Source: Vulcanimicrobiota bacterium
GTDB taxonomy: Bacteria > Vulcanimicrobiota > Vulcanimicrobiia > Vulcanimicrobiales > Vulcanimicrobiaceae
Assembly: GCA_027459645.1 (NCBI GenBank)
Contig: DAIDHQ010000012.1
Span: 18,314 to 82,313 of the forward strand
Length of the DNA: 64,000 bases
Direction of reading: 5' to 3'
A model generated the notes under the pieces. It was not told the origin of the DNA. It did no database searches and saw nothing but the letters and a program-made list of their open reading frames with translations. Positions 1 through 8,807 of this stretch are shown here, piece after piece. The translations under genes were made by a program, and so were the position numbers. Position 1 is the first letter of the stretch. Every line of letters starts with the position of its first letter.

Positions 1-220
1 CTCGATGCAAGAGACCGTTCCGAAGGATTCGATCTTCGGAAAGGAATCGGCTTCGGAAGAGACCTGGCAGTCGATGCTCTCCGACGAGCGCGCCCAAGCG
101 ATCGCAAAAAGCGGTTCGCTCGGTATCGCCAAAGTGCTCGAAGAGCAGCTCAAATCGCAGGTGCTCGCCGATGCGAGCAAAGAGTCCAAAGTGCAAGTCG
201 ACGGGAGGATCGATCCGTGA
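1..220 (+). CDS. flgJ: Rod-binding protein FlgJ-like, C-terminal fragment (5' end outside window)
   Basis: Open frame from window edge; peptide ...SMLSDERAQAIAKSGSLGIAKVLEEQL resembles the FlgJ N-terminal rod-binding domain; directly upstream of FlgN/FlgK genes. Confidence 0.6.
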   Translation, partial: SMQETVPKDSIFGKESASEETWQSMLSDERAQAIAKSGSLGIAKVLEEQLKSQVLADASKESKVQVDGRIDP

Positions 221-696
221 GCGATTCCTGGGAAGCGTTCGCGAATGCCCTTCAGGTTGAATCGGCGCTGCTTTCGCGCGTTGCCGACGCTTCGACGCGT
301 CTGACGCAGGCGCTGGTCGAAAACGAAGTCGAGAAGATCGCCACGATCGAACGCGAGCTGGATACGGCGCGCAAAGCCTATCAGTCGGCCTCCGGGACGC
401 GCCGGGGCATGCAGGTCCGCGGATTCGGCGCCTTGACCTTGCGTCAAGTCTGCGGCTATGCGCCGCGCGCGATGTGGCCGGTACTCAACCAGCGGCTCGT
501 GGAGCTTACGACGACCTCGATCGCGCTTGGCATTACGACCAACAACAACAAGGCGTTGATCCTCAGCGGCATGGACCGCCTGATGAAGGTAACCTCGGCG
601 TTGCAGAAAGCCCACAACGACGGCCCCGGTACGTACAAGCGGCGCGGTTACGTTCCGCCTCCCTCCAATAGCGTCTTGGTGAGCAGCAAAGCATGA
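217..696 (+). CDS. flgN: FlgN-like flagellar export chaperone
   Basis: 159 aa helical small protein, 4-nt overlap with preceding gene and flgK; position typical of FlgN. Confidence 0.6.
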   Translation: MSDSWEAFANALQVESALLSRVADASTRLTQALVENEVEKIATIERELDTARKAYQSASGTRRGMQVRGFGALTLRQVCGYAPRAMWPVLNQRLVELTTTSIALGITTNNNKALILSGMDRLMKVTSALQKAHNDGPGTYKRRGYVPPPSNSVLVSSKA

Positions 697-2846
697 GTTC
701 GTTCTTCCCGCAAAGCACGTTCTTCGGCATCGACATGATGGGCAACGCGCTCAACATGTTCTCCGTCGCCGAAAATCAGACGAGCGATAACATTTCGAAC
801 GTCAATACACCCGGTGCGTCGCGCCAGCAGGTCGATTTCACCGAGCAGACGCCGCTCGTCGGTTCGCCGTTCATGGCGACGCACGTACCCGGCACCGCCG
901 GTCAAGGCGTGACGATTTCGCAGATCGAGCGCATCCACTCCGATACGTACGACGCGATGTTCCGCGGTGCGTCGTCGTCGCAGAATTTTTACCAGACGCA
1001 GCAGCAGATGCTTCAAGGCGTGCAGTCGCAACTCGGCGATCCGAACGCCGGCGTAGGGACGCAGTACGCGGCGTTTCAAACCGCAATCTCGCAATTGGTC
1101 TCACAGGCCGGCAGCGGAAATCCCGGCGCGTCGCGGGCCAACGTCCTTAATGCCGCACAGACGCTGGCGAGCGCGCTCAACAACTCGTCGAGCGCCATCT
1201 CCAATGCCGAAGCCCAGGTCATGCAGCAGGGCGATCAGCTGGTGACGAAGGTCAACGGGATCCTCGATCAGATCGCGGCGCTCAACGGGCAGATCCGCGC
1301 TTCGACCGCCGTGGGCGACAACCCCAACACGTTCAAAGATCAGCGCGATTATCTGATCGACCAGCTTTCGCAATATCTCTCGACGAACACGTCGATTCAG
1401 GCGGACGGTTCGACGCTGGTCACGGTCAACGGGCAGGCGCTCGTGAACGACACGGTGACATATCACCTCAACAATCCGATCATCGGGCAGGCGACGAACG
1501 GCACGCCCACGTTCCAAATCAATTTCGCCAATCCGGCTCCGACGTCGACGACGCCGGGGATTCCGCTCGGCTCGGGTCAGTTGGGCGCGCTGCAAGACCT
1601 CTACAACAACAAGCTTGCCGCCTACGGGACGCAGCTCGATCAGTTCGCGGGCGCGCTTTCGAACGAAGTCAATCGCATCACGCAGGCCGGGTTCGATCAA
1701 AACGGCCAGCCCGGAACCGCGCTCTTCCAGCCCCTCGTCGCGGGTCAGCCCATTACGGCGGGCAATATCCAGTGCGCGATCACCGATCCGACCCAGTTGC
1801 CCGTCTCGCTGGCGAACACCAGCGCCGGCAACCTCGTCGTTCCGCTCAACTCGTCGAATAACACCGTCGACACCTCGCAGCAGCTGACCAACAACGGCAA
1901 TCTCGCAAACCCGCCGGCGGCGCCGCTGATCGGTACGCTCACGGTCAGCGTGGACGGCGTGACGAGCACGTTCAACTACAATACGACGGCCGGCCAGAAC
2001 TCCGACACGATCAACGACTTCGTCTCGAACTTCAACGCCGCGCACACCGGCGTCACGGCGTCGTTCGATCCGAACTCGCAGCGCATCGTCTTTGCGCGCG
2101 ATCCCCAGAACGAAGATCTGGTGCTGCGCGGCAAGCAGCAAGGCAACGCCGAAACGCCGCAGTTCACGATCACGGACAGCAACTTTGTCGCCGGTACGCC
2201 GGCGGTTTCGCTGGTCGGCGTACTCGGCGCTTCGAACATCAACGGCGTCGTGCAAGGCGCGAACAATGCCTTCGCGGCAAGCGACAACGGCGGCGCCAAC
2301 GCGCTGGTGAAAATGTTCCAAGCCAACGTCGGCATTCCGGCGCTGGAAACGATCAGCACGACGGCGGCCGTCGCGGGAACGGCGATGACGGTCGCACTCC
2401 CGTCCGGCGTTACCAACGTTCAGGTCGGCCAGGTGCTGACGATCGACGCGCAGCCCGGCGGCGCCGCGCCGCAAGAGAACGTCACCGTGACCGGCATCAC
2501 GATCAATCCCGCGACGGGGATCGAATCGGTCACGTTCACTCCGGCGCAAAATCATGCGGCCAATTTTAGCGTCACCAGCGCACAAGTGCAGACCCTGCAG
2601 CAGTTCTACGGACAGACGATCACGCAGGTCGGCATCGACACACAAACGGCGATTACGGGTAATCAGACCCAGACGTCGCTCGCAAACAACATCAACCAGA
2701 CGCGCCAGAGCATTTCGGGGATCAACCTGGATGAAGAGACCCAAAATCTGATCAAGTACCAGAACGCCTATGCGGCTGCCGCCAAGACGATCGCGGCCTT
2801 GAATCAGATGCTCAACACGGTCATTACCGGACTCGGCGTCGGGTAG
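693..2846 (+). CDS. flgK: Flagellar hook-associated protein 1 FlgK
   Basis: 717 aa; N-term FFGIDMMGNALNMFSVAENQTSDNISNVNTPGASRQ and C-term SGINLDEETQNLIKYQNAYAAAAKTIAALNQMLNTVI are classic FlgK termini. Confidence 0.95.
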   Translation: MSSFFPQSTFFGIDMMGNALNMFSVAENQTSDNISNVNTPGASRQQVDFTEQTPLVGSPFMATHVPGTAGQGVTISQIERIHSDTYDAMFRGASSSQNFYQTQQQMLQGVQSQLGDPNAGVGTQYAAFQTAISQLVSQAGSGNPGASRANVLNAAQTLASALNNSSSAISNAEAQVMQQGDQLVTKVNGILDQIAALNGQIRASTAVGDNPNTFKDQRDYLIDQLSQYLSTNTSIQADGSTLVTVNGQALVNDTVTYHLNNPIIGQATNGTPTFQINFANPAPTSTTPGIPLGSGQLGALQDLYNNKLAAYGTQLDQFAGALSNEVNRITQAGFDQNGQPGTALFQPLVAGQPITAGNIQCAITDPTQLPVSLANTSAGNLVVPLNSSNNTVDTSQQLTNNGNLANPPAAPLIGTLTVSVDGVTSTFNYNTTAGQNSDTINDFVSNFNAAHTGVTASFDPNSQRIVFARDPQNEDLVLRGKQQGNAETPQFTITDSNFVAGTPAVSLVGVLGASNINGVVQGANNAFAASDNGGANALVKMFQANVGIPALETISTTAAVAGTAMTVALPSGVTNVQVGQVLTIDAQPGGAAPQENVTVTGITINPATGIESVTFTPAQNHAANFSVTSAQVQTLQQFYGQTITQVGIDTQTAITGNQTQTSLANNINQTRQSISGINLDEETQNLIKYQNAYAAAAKTIAALNQMLNTVITGLGVG

Positions 2847-2865
2847 GGAAAGGGAGTTCTAACCG

Positions 2866-4185
2866 ATGCGTATTGCAACTTCGACGATCTACGACGCACA
2901 GACGGCCTCGATCGACAATCTCACCGCCACATATCAGAACCAAGGGCAGCAACTGTCGACGGGCAAATCGCTCAACGCACCCTCCGACGATCCCACGGTT
3001 ATCGCGCAAGATCTTACGGTGCGCGCCGACAATGCGGTGCAGACGCAGCTCGGGAAGAACCTGAGCGATCTGAACTCGCAGCTAACCGCGGTCGACGGCG
3101 CGCTTTCGAGCTTGACGAACGTCATGCAGAGCGCCCGCAACCTGGCCGTCGAGGGTGCGAGCGACACCGTCAATGCGTCGCAGCGTCAAGACATCGCGAA
3201 GCAAATCGATCAGTTGCTGCAAGAAGCCGTCGGCATTGCGAACACCCAGTACGACGGCAAGTACGTCTTCGCCGGTACGAACGTACCGTCGTCGGTTCCG
3301 CTCGTGCAGACCCAGGGCAGCCCGATTTCGAGCGTCACCTCGCAAGGAAACGTCGTCCAGCAAACGCAGGAATTGCCCAACGGAACCAGCGTTCCCACGG
3401 GCGTCACCCTGCAGCAGGCGTTCAATTTCGGTGCGACAGACGGTTCGCCCGACGTGTTTCAAACCTTGATCGCCCTGCGCGATTCGTTGCAGAATAGCTC
3501 CGTCGTCGACGAGAGCCAGACGCGCGTGAACCTTCCCGCGACGAGCGTGGCCACCACGACGACGCTGACCCAGTTGAGCACCGGCTCGGTGCCGCAGATA
3601 CTCGCTACGCCGTTGAAACCGGATTCGACCGGTGACGTCACGATCAATATCGCCGACGGGACGAGCACGAGCGGCGTGAACGTGACGTTCTTGCCGACCG
3701 ACACGATGGCGAATATCGTGACGAAGATCAACGCGGCGGCAAACGCCATCGGCGTTACGGCTTCGTTCAATTATCAAACGCAGCGTCTCAGCCTCACCAG
3801 CAGCTCGAATCCGCCCGTGCCGTTCCAGATCCAGGACGTGCCGAGTACCGGTGCGACCAATTCCGGGAATTTCGTGGAAGCCTTCGGCTTGGTCGGACAG
3901 GCGAGCACCACGTCGTTCGTCTCGACGCAATTGGGAGACTTCGACAACGCCATCAACCAGACGCTGAGCGCCCGCGCGACGATCGGAGCCACCCTTCAAA
4001 ACGTCTCCGACCTGACCCAGACGGCGAGTTCACAGGTCCTTAACGACACGACCGTGCAGTCGAATCTGGAAGATGCCGATATTGCTAAGGTAACGTCGGA
4101 TTTCTCGAAGACGCAAACGGTGTTACAAGCCGCCTACGCGACCACGTCGCGCCTAGAGGCCAAGACGCTCTTCGACTACCTATAG
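2866..4185 (+). CDS. flgL: Flagellar hook-associated protein 3 FlgL
   Basis: 439 aa; MRIATSTIYDAQTASIDNLTATYQNQGQQLSTGKSLNAPSDDP flagellin-like N-term; follows flgK. Confidence 0.93.
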   Translation: MRIATSTIYDAQTASIDNLTATYQNQGQQLSTGKSLNAPSDDPTVIAQDLTVRADNAVQTQLGKNLSDLNSQLTAVDGALSSLTNVMQSARNLAVEGASDTVNASQRQDIAKQIDQLLQEAVGIANTQYDGKYVFAGTNVPSSVPLVQTQGSPISSVTSQGNVVQQTQELPNGTSVPTGVTLQQAFNFGATDGSPDVFQTLIALRDSLQNSSVVDESQTRVNLPATSVATTTTLTQLSTGSVPQILATPLKPDSTGDVTINIADGTSTSGVNVTFLPTDTMANIVTKINAAANAIGVTASFNYQTQRLSLTSSSNPPVPFQIQDVPSTGATNSGNFVEAFGLVGQASTTSFVSTQLGDFDNAINQTLSARATIGATLQNVSDLTQTASSQVLNDTTVQSNLEDADIAKVTSDFSKTQTVLQAAYATTSRLEAKTLFDYL

Positions 4186-4208
4186 ATTAGCGAGAGGAAA
4201 TACCGGCG

Positions 4209-4703
4209 TTGAGCATTATGGAAACCGGCATGGAAACGAGCCAAACGCAGACGATCGAATTTCCGCGATTCGGTGCATGCACGTTCTCCGCGAGCGACGT
4301 GATCGAATTCCCGTGGGGCATCCCGGGTTTCCCGAACTTGCGCCGCTGGCTCGCCCTCACGCTCGAATCTCACGCAAGTTTCGTGTGGCTCCAGAGCATC
4401 GACGACCCGAAGGTCGCGCTGCCGACCACCGATCCGTACTACATCTTCGAAGACTACAACCCGAAGCTGCCGCCCTACGTGGTCGCGGCGCTCGAAATCG
4501 CCGATCCCTCGGATTTCACGATGCTTTGCGTCGTGGTGGTCACCGAAAACGCCGAAGAGATGACGATCAACCTGCTCGCCCCGATCGTGGTCAATCTGCG
4601 CAGCCGCAAGGCGCGCCAGATCATGCTTGAAAGCTCGGGTTACTCGACCCGCCACCCGATCCCCCGGAAGCAGGCCACCGCGGAAGGCCAGCCCGCAAGC
4701 TAG
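4209..4703 (+). CDS. fliW: Flagellar assembly factor FliW
   Basis: 164 aa; FPWGIPGFPNLRRWLAL and MTINLLAPIVVNLRSRKARQIML motifs; adjacent to csrA. Confidence 0.95.
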   Translation: MSIMETGMETSQTQTIEFPRFGACTFSASDVIEFPWGIPGFPNLRRWLALTLESHASFVWLQSIDDPKVALPTTDPYYIFEDYNPKLPPYVVAALEIADPSDFTMLCVVVVTENAEEMTINLLAPIVVNLRSRKARQIMLESSGYSTRHPIPRKQATAEGQPAS

Positions 4704-4740
4704 TTAGAAGCTCCCCGAGCATCGCCACGGAGGGCCTGAC

Positions 4741-5031
4741 ATGCTCGTTCTCAGCCGGAAGATCAACGAATCCATCATGATCGGGGATTCGATTCGCGTC
4801 GTCATCGTCGCGGTCGATCGCGATCAGGTCAAGCTGGGGATCGAAGCGCCCCGTGAGGTGCCCGTTCACCGCTCCGAGATTTACGAGGAGATCCAGCGCG
4901 CGAACCGCGCGGCCGCCCAGGCCGCCAGCGGCGCGCCCTCCGAGCCGGCTGCCACCCACGCGACCCTGGGTGCCTCCAAGGCCAAGCTCCAGCCTCGTAA
5001 AAAGTCGCCAAATCCACACCCCGGCCACTAA
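4741..5031 (+). CDS. csrA: Carbon storage regulator CsrA with C-terminal extension
   Basis: [52 protein letters not shown] is canonical CsrA; ~40 extra C-terminal residues. Confidence 0.97.
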   Translation: MLVLSRKINESIMIGDSIRVVIVAVDRDQVKLGIEAPREVPVHRSEIYEEIQRANRAAAQAASGAPSEPAATHATLGASKAKLQPRKKSPNPHPGH

Positions 5032-5055
5032 AGTCTCGCTGCGGCGCTCCGATAC
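5029..5055 (+). promoter_or_regulatory. Sigma-28 (FliA/SigD)-type promoter for flagellin
   Basis: TAAA (5029-5032), 15-nt spacer, TCCGATAC (5048-5055), against TAAA-N15-GCCGATAA. Confidence 0.75.
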
Positions 5056-5062
5056 CATCGGT

Positions 5063-5090
5063 AGAGGGGACAGGATGCTCCCCTCCAGGA
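5063..5090 (+). promoter_or_regulatory. CsrA-binding hairpin in flagellin 5' leader
   Basis: Perfect 7-bp stem GAGGGGA (5064-5070)/TCCCCTC (5079-5085) with loop CAGGATGC exposing AGGATG; second AGGA at 5087-5090 and third GGA overlapping the SD (ggagg 5134-5138). Confidence 0.7.
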
Positions 5091-5143
5091 CATGTCTAGT
5101 AACGCGCGTTTGATCGATCTTCGCGCACATCATGGAGGAAAAA

Positions 5144-6433
5144 ATGGGTCAAGGTCTGAGCATTGCCAACAATCTGTTGGCAAACAACGTCCAGTTAAAC
5201 CTCAATCGCAATCAAGAGTCGCTTCAAAACGTCGTAACCCAACTGTCGTCCGGCCTGCGCATCAACACCGCAGCGGATGATCCCTCTGGGCTTGCGATCT
5301 CGACGAACCTGCAAACGCAGGTCGATGCGTTCAATCAAGCTTCTTCGAACGTTCAGAACGCCAACAATGCGGCGCAAGTCGCGCTCGGCGCGTTAACGAC
5401 GACGACCAACATTCTTCAGCGTATTCGCAATCTCGCTGTCGAAGCTGCGTCCGACATCAACAGCAACAACGACCGCACGAACCTTCAAACCGAAGTTTCG
5501 CAGCTGTTGCTCGAAGTCAATCGTATCGCGCAAAACACCAACTTCAACGGTCAGGCATTGCTCGACGGAAGCCACTCCGGCTTCCAGCCGCAGCAGGCCG
5601 CGTATGTGAACGTCACGGCGAACGCCGCGCTTGCCAGCAACGGCAACATCGCGACGGTCAACGGCGTGAACTATGGCTTCCTGGCCGCGTCGGTCAGCGC
5701 GAACGCGACCGGCAACTTCGCGACCACCATCGGCTCGGCAAGCGCCTACGCCGCCACCGCCGGTGGTACGTACGCGACGGTCGACGGCACGATCGAACTC
5801 CAGGTTATTAACACCGGCGTTTCGATCGCCGTTCAAGAAACGTTCATCAACTCGGCGACCGGTGCGATCTCGGTTGACTCGACGCTCTTCGCGGCCCAGT
5901 CGGTTTCGGCGGACTTCGAGAACGTCTCGATCACGATCGGCTCGTTCGCAACGGCCGACGTCGGTACGACGTCGTTCATCAAGATCAGCCAGAACGTCGC
6001 AGCCCTGACGAACCCGAACAACCCCGCATTCAACTTCCAATCGGGCGCCGACGAAGGCGACGTCATCCAGCTCGGCATTCAAGCAACGAACACGCAGACA
6101 CTTCGCATCTCGAACGTCAACGTGGCGGTCTCGTCCTCGAACAGCCCGTCGCTCGGCGCAGAAGATGCCATCGGTCAGATCGACCAAGCACTGCAAACGC
6201 TGCTCAACCAGCAGGCGCAAATCGGTGCCGTCGTGGTCCGGCTCAACATCGACAAGGACAACGACAACGTTGCAGCCACCAACTTGCAGGCGGCGGAATC
6301 CAACATCCGCGACCTCAACGTCGGCCAAGCAACGACCGAGTTCACGAAGCTGCAGATCCTGGTGCAAGTCGGCACCTCGGTCTTGGCACAATCGAACGCA
6401 AACGCGCAATCGGTACTGGGTCTGTTCCGATAA
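5144..6433 (+). CDS. fliC: Flagellin
   Basis: MGQGLSIANNLLANNVQLNLNRNQESLQNVVTQLSSGLRINTAADDPSGLAIS N-term and C-terminal D0/D1; the ORF track begins at 5132 but GGAGG (5134-5138) is the SD for ATG 5144. Confidence 0.96.
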   Translation: MGQGLSIANNLLANNVQLNLNRNQESLQNVVTQLSSGLRINTAADDPSGLAISTNLQTQVDAFNQASSNVQNANNAAQVALGALTTTTNILQRIRNLAVEAASDINSNNDRTNLQTEVSQLLLEVNRIAQNTNFNGQALLDGSHSGFQPQQAAYVNVTANAALASNGNIATVNGVNYGFLAASVSANATGNFATTIGSASAYAATAGGTYATVDGTIELQVINTGVSIAVQETFINSATGAISVDSTLFAAQSVSADFENVSITIGSFATADVGTTSFIKISQNVAALTNPNNPAFNFQSGADEGDVIQLGIQATNTQTLRISNVNVAVSSSNSPSLGAEDAIGQIDQALQTLLNQQAQIGAVVVRLNIDKDNDNVAATNLQAAESNIRDLNVGQATTEFTKLQILVQVGTSVLAQSNANAQSVLGLFR

Positions 6434-6452
6434 CCTTCGGAACGCTCGCAGT

Positions 6453-6490
6453 AAGAGGGGTGTCGCTTCGGCGACGCCCCTCTTTTCATT
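6453..6490 (+). terminator. Strong Rho-independent terminator of flagellin transcript
   Basis: 14-bp stem AAGAGGGGTGTCGC-TTCG-GCGACGCCCCTCTT (one G-U) followed by a T-rich tract TTTTCATT. Confidence 0.93.
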
Positions 6491-6508
6491 TTGCCTGATG
6501 TGCCGGCG

Positions 6509-6514
6509 TATAAT
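6509..6514 (+). promoter_or_regulatory. Candidate -10 element TATAAT upstream of structured element
   Basis: Perfect TATAAT at 6509-6514, just before the inverted-repeat element; no convincing -35 at 16-18 bp. Confidence 0.4.
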
Positions 6515-6515
6515 A

Positions 6516-6681
6516 GCGACGACCAGGCGCCACATAGCCACTCGTGCGCCGCTCCTCGCAATTCCATCCGTGGAATTGCTCCTGCTGCCTGCGGATTCGG
6601 CCGAAGGCCGAAACGCCACAGGTTCCGCGAAGCGGAACCCTGCAGAGCCGCACTAGCGCCTATGTGGCGCCTGCTCGTCGC
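6516..6681 (+). ncRNA. Candidate structured ncRNA or palindromic intergenic element (long closing stem plus three hairpins)
   Basis: Arms 6516-6548 and 6649-6681 pair over ~29 bp with 4 mismatches; inside are GCAATTCCA-TCCG-TGGAATTGC (6558-6579), TTCGGCC-GAA-GGCCGAA (6596-6612), GGTTCCGC-GAA-GCGGAACC (6621-6639). Confidence 0.6.
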
Positions 6682-6720
6682 CTCTAACGCAAAGGGCGCG
6701 CAAAACCGAAGAAAAGAACG

Positions 6721-8799
6721 ATGCCCCTTCGTGTGAACGTCAAGCGACAAGCGAAAGCGTCTGCGTCGCCGCCCGCGCCCGCGGAAGCGAGCGGGCAGCC
6801 GTTTGGATTGGCTGCGGTGCCGGCCGGCCGCGTGCAATTGCCTCCAGGCATGAGCTTGTGCATGATCGTCAAGAACGAAGAGCGGTTCTTGGCGCAGTGC
6901 CTTTCGAGCGTTGCGGACGTCGTCGACGAGATCATCGTCTGCGACACGGGCAGCACGGATCGAACGGTTGAGATCGCCGAGTCGTTCGGCGCGACCGTCA
7001 TCCATCGCGAGTGGCGCAACGACTTCGCGTGGGCGCGCAACCAATCGATCGAAGGGGCGCGCTTTCGCTGGATCATGTTCCTGGATGCGGACGAGGAGCT
7101 GACCCCGGCTTCAAAGCCGGCTCTGCTTCAGGTCAAGCACGCCGAGGCGTACCACGAGGCCATCTGGGTGCGCTGCTTCAACGAATCGGACGACTACCGC
7201 GGCACGGGCGCGATGTCGCACGCTCTCATTCGCATCTTTCCGAACTGCCCCGAAATTCGCTTCCGCGGCCTGATTCACGAATTCCCTTCGGTGAACAACA
7301 GCGCCGACGGGCTGCAGGGGCGCATGGCGCCGATTTCGATCATCCATCACGGCTATCTCAAAGACGTGGTCGCGCAACGCAATAAGGGCGCGCGCAATCT
7401 GGAGATCGTTCGCGCCGCCGCCGAGCGCGAGCCCGACGATCCGTTCCACTGGTTCAATTTGGGATCCACGGCGTTTCTGGTCGACGATTTCGAACAGGCG
7501 CGCGACGCGCTCGAAAAGATGCGCGAAATCAACGCGGGGCGCATGCGCGGCTTTATCCCGAACGGGCTCTCGCTGCTCTCGGAAGTCTACGGCGATAAGC
7601 TGGGCGATGCGAAAAAAAGCGAAGAGATCGCCCGTGAATGTCTGGCAATCGCTCCGCACTATGCAAACGCACATTTTCAATTGGGCAAGGCGCTGGTCTC
7701 TCAGCGGCGCTACGAAGAGGCGCGCGAAGCCTACTTGGCGGCGATCGAAGACGGGAAATACGCGCACCTGCAATTCGTGCTCGACGACCAGGTCTACATC
7801 TGGAAGGCGTATTCCGAAATCGGTGCGAGTTACGTAGCGCAAGGCGACGAAAAGAGCGGCAGCGAGTGGTTCCAGAAGGGCCTCGATAATGCTCCTAACG
7901 TCGAACCGCTCATGGTCAATCTCGCCCGGTGTCTGGATCGACAACAGCGTTTTGACGAAGCCGAGGGCGTGTTTCGCCGGGCGTTCGAAACGCATCACAG
8001 CGACATGACGGCGATCGACTACGTGAATTTTCTCTTGCGTCATCGCCGCGGGATGGATGCGCTTGCGGCGATCGAAACGGTTCATCGAGATCTGAGCGAC
8101 GAGGGCGCTGCGGCGTTGCTTTCTGCAGCCGCGCAAATCGCGGAAAAGCACGGCATGCCGTCGCTCCGATATTACGAACTCGCCGCCGAGCGCTCGCCGG
8201 GAAGCGCCGAGGTCGTAAACCCGCTCGAAACGTTCTACCGGGCCAACAACCGGATGGCGGATCTGGAACGCCTGCTCGCGCGCGAGCGTGAAACCGAGCC
8301 GAAGCTGCCGCCCGATTTCGTCCGCCGCTCGTACCAAGCGATTCAGGAGAAAGACTGGGAGCGAGCGCGGCAGTTCGCCGAAGCGGGGCTGCGACTGCAA
8401 GAAGAGCCGCATCTTCGGTATAACGCTGCCGTTGCGGCGCATCAACTCGGGGACATCGAAGGTGCGCTCGCGCATCTCGATCACGTGCATACGGAAGCCG
8501 AGGACGTGTTCGCAAACGCGCAACTCTTCCGTGCGACGCTGCATCGCGACGCGTCGCGCGTGGATGACGCGATGCTCGCGATCGGGCACTTACTTGCCGA
8601 AATGCCGAACGACGTCCAAGCGCTCGTGATGCGCGGGGAGCTCTTCGAAGCGCGCGGCGACGTGCAGGCTGCCGAGGAAAGCTATATGCGCGCCGCAGAG
8701 GCCGACCGTCAGCGAGGAAGCGTTGCGCTCGCCGGATTCTATTTGCGCCAGCAACGCTTTGCCGACGCGGCGCGCGTCGCCGACGTGGCTTTGCACTAG
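6721..8799 (+). CDS. GT2 family glycosyltransferase with C-terminal TPR repeats
   Basis: MSLCMIVKNEERFLAQCLSSVADVVDEIIVCDTGSTDRTVEIAESFGA GT2 motif, MFLDADEEL DXD, followed by TPR-like repeats. Confidence 0.88.
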   Translation: MPLRVNVKRQAKASASPPAPAEASGQPFGLAAVPAGRVQLPPGMSLCMIVKNEERFLAQCLSSVADVVDEIIVCDTGSTDRTVEIAESFGATVIHREWRNDFAWARNQSIEGARFRWIMFLDADEELTPASKPALLQVKHAEAYHEAIWVRCFNESDDYRGTGAMSHALIRIFPNCPEIRFRGLIHEFPSVNNSADGLQGRMAPISIIHHGYLKDVVAQRNKGARNLEIVRAAAEREPDDPFHWFNLGSTAFLVDDFEQARDALEKMREINAGRMRGFIPNGLSLLSEVYGDKLGDAKKSEEIARECLAIAPHYANAHFQLGKALVSQRRYEEAREAYLAAIEDGKYAHLQFVLDDQVYIWKAYSEIGASYVAQGDEKSGSEWFQKGLDNAPNVEPLMVNLARCLDRQQRFDEAEGVFRRAFETHHSDMTAIDYVNFLLRHRRGMDALAAIETVHRDLSDEGAAALLSAAAQIAEKHGMPSLRYYELAAERSPGSAEVVNPLETFYRANNRMADLERLLARERETEPKLPPDFVRRSYQAIQEKDWERARQFAEAGLRLQEEPHLRYNAAVAAHQLGDIEGALAHLDHVHTEAEDVFANAQLFRATLHRDASRVDDAMLAIGHLLAEMPNDVQALVMRGELFEARGDVQAAEESYMRAAEADRQRGSVALAGFYLRQQRFADAARVADVALH

Positions 8800-8807
8800 A
8801 CCCCGTC

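Noticed and set aside
1101-2744. 547-aa minus-strand ORF opposite flgK
   Set aside because: Shadow ORF of the high-GC FlgK coding strand; arginine-rich, no recognisable domain; sense protein is clearly FlgK.
6516-6681. Interpretation of the structured element as a CsrB/RsmY-type CsrA sponge
   Set aside because: The hairpin loops are TCCG, GAA and GAA; GGA triplets lie mostly in stems, unlike CsrB-type RNAs that expose repeated GGA in loops.
6491-6736. 81-aa ORF through the structured element
   Set aside because: Sequence is explained by inverted repeats; low-information peptide and no good SD.
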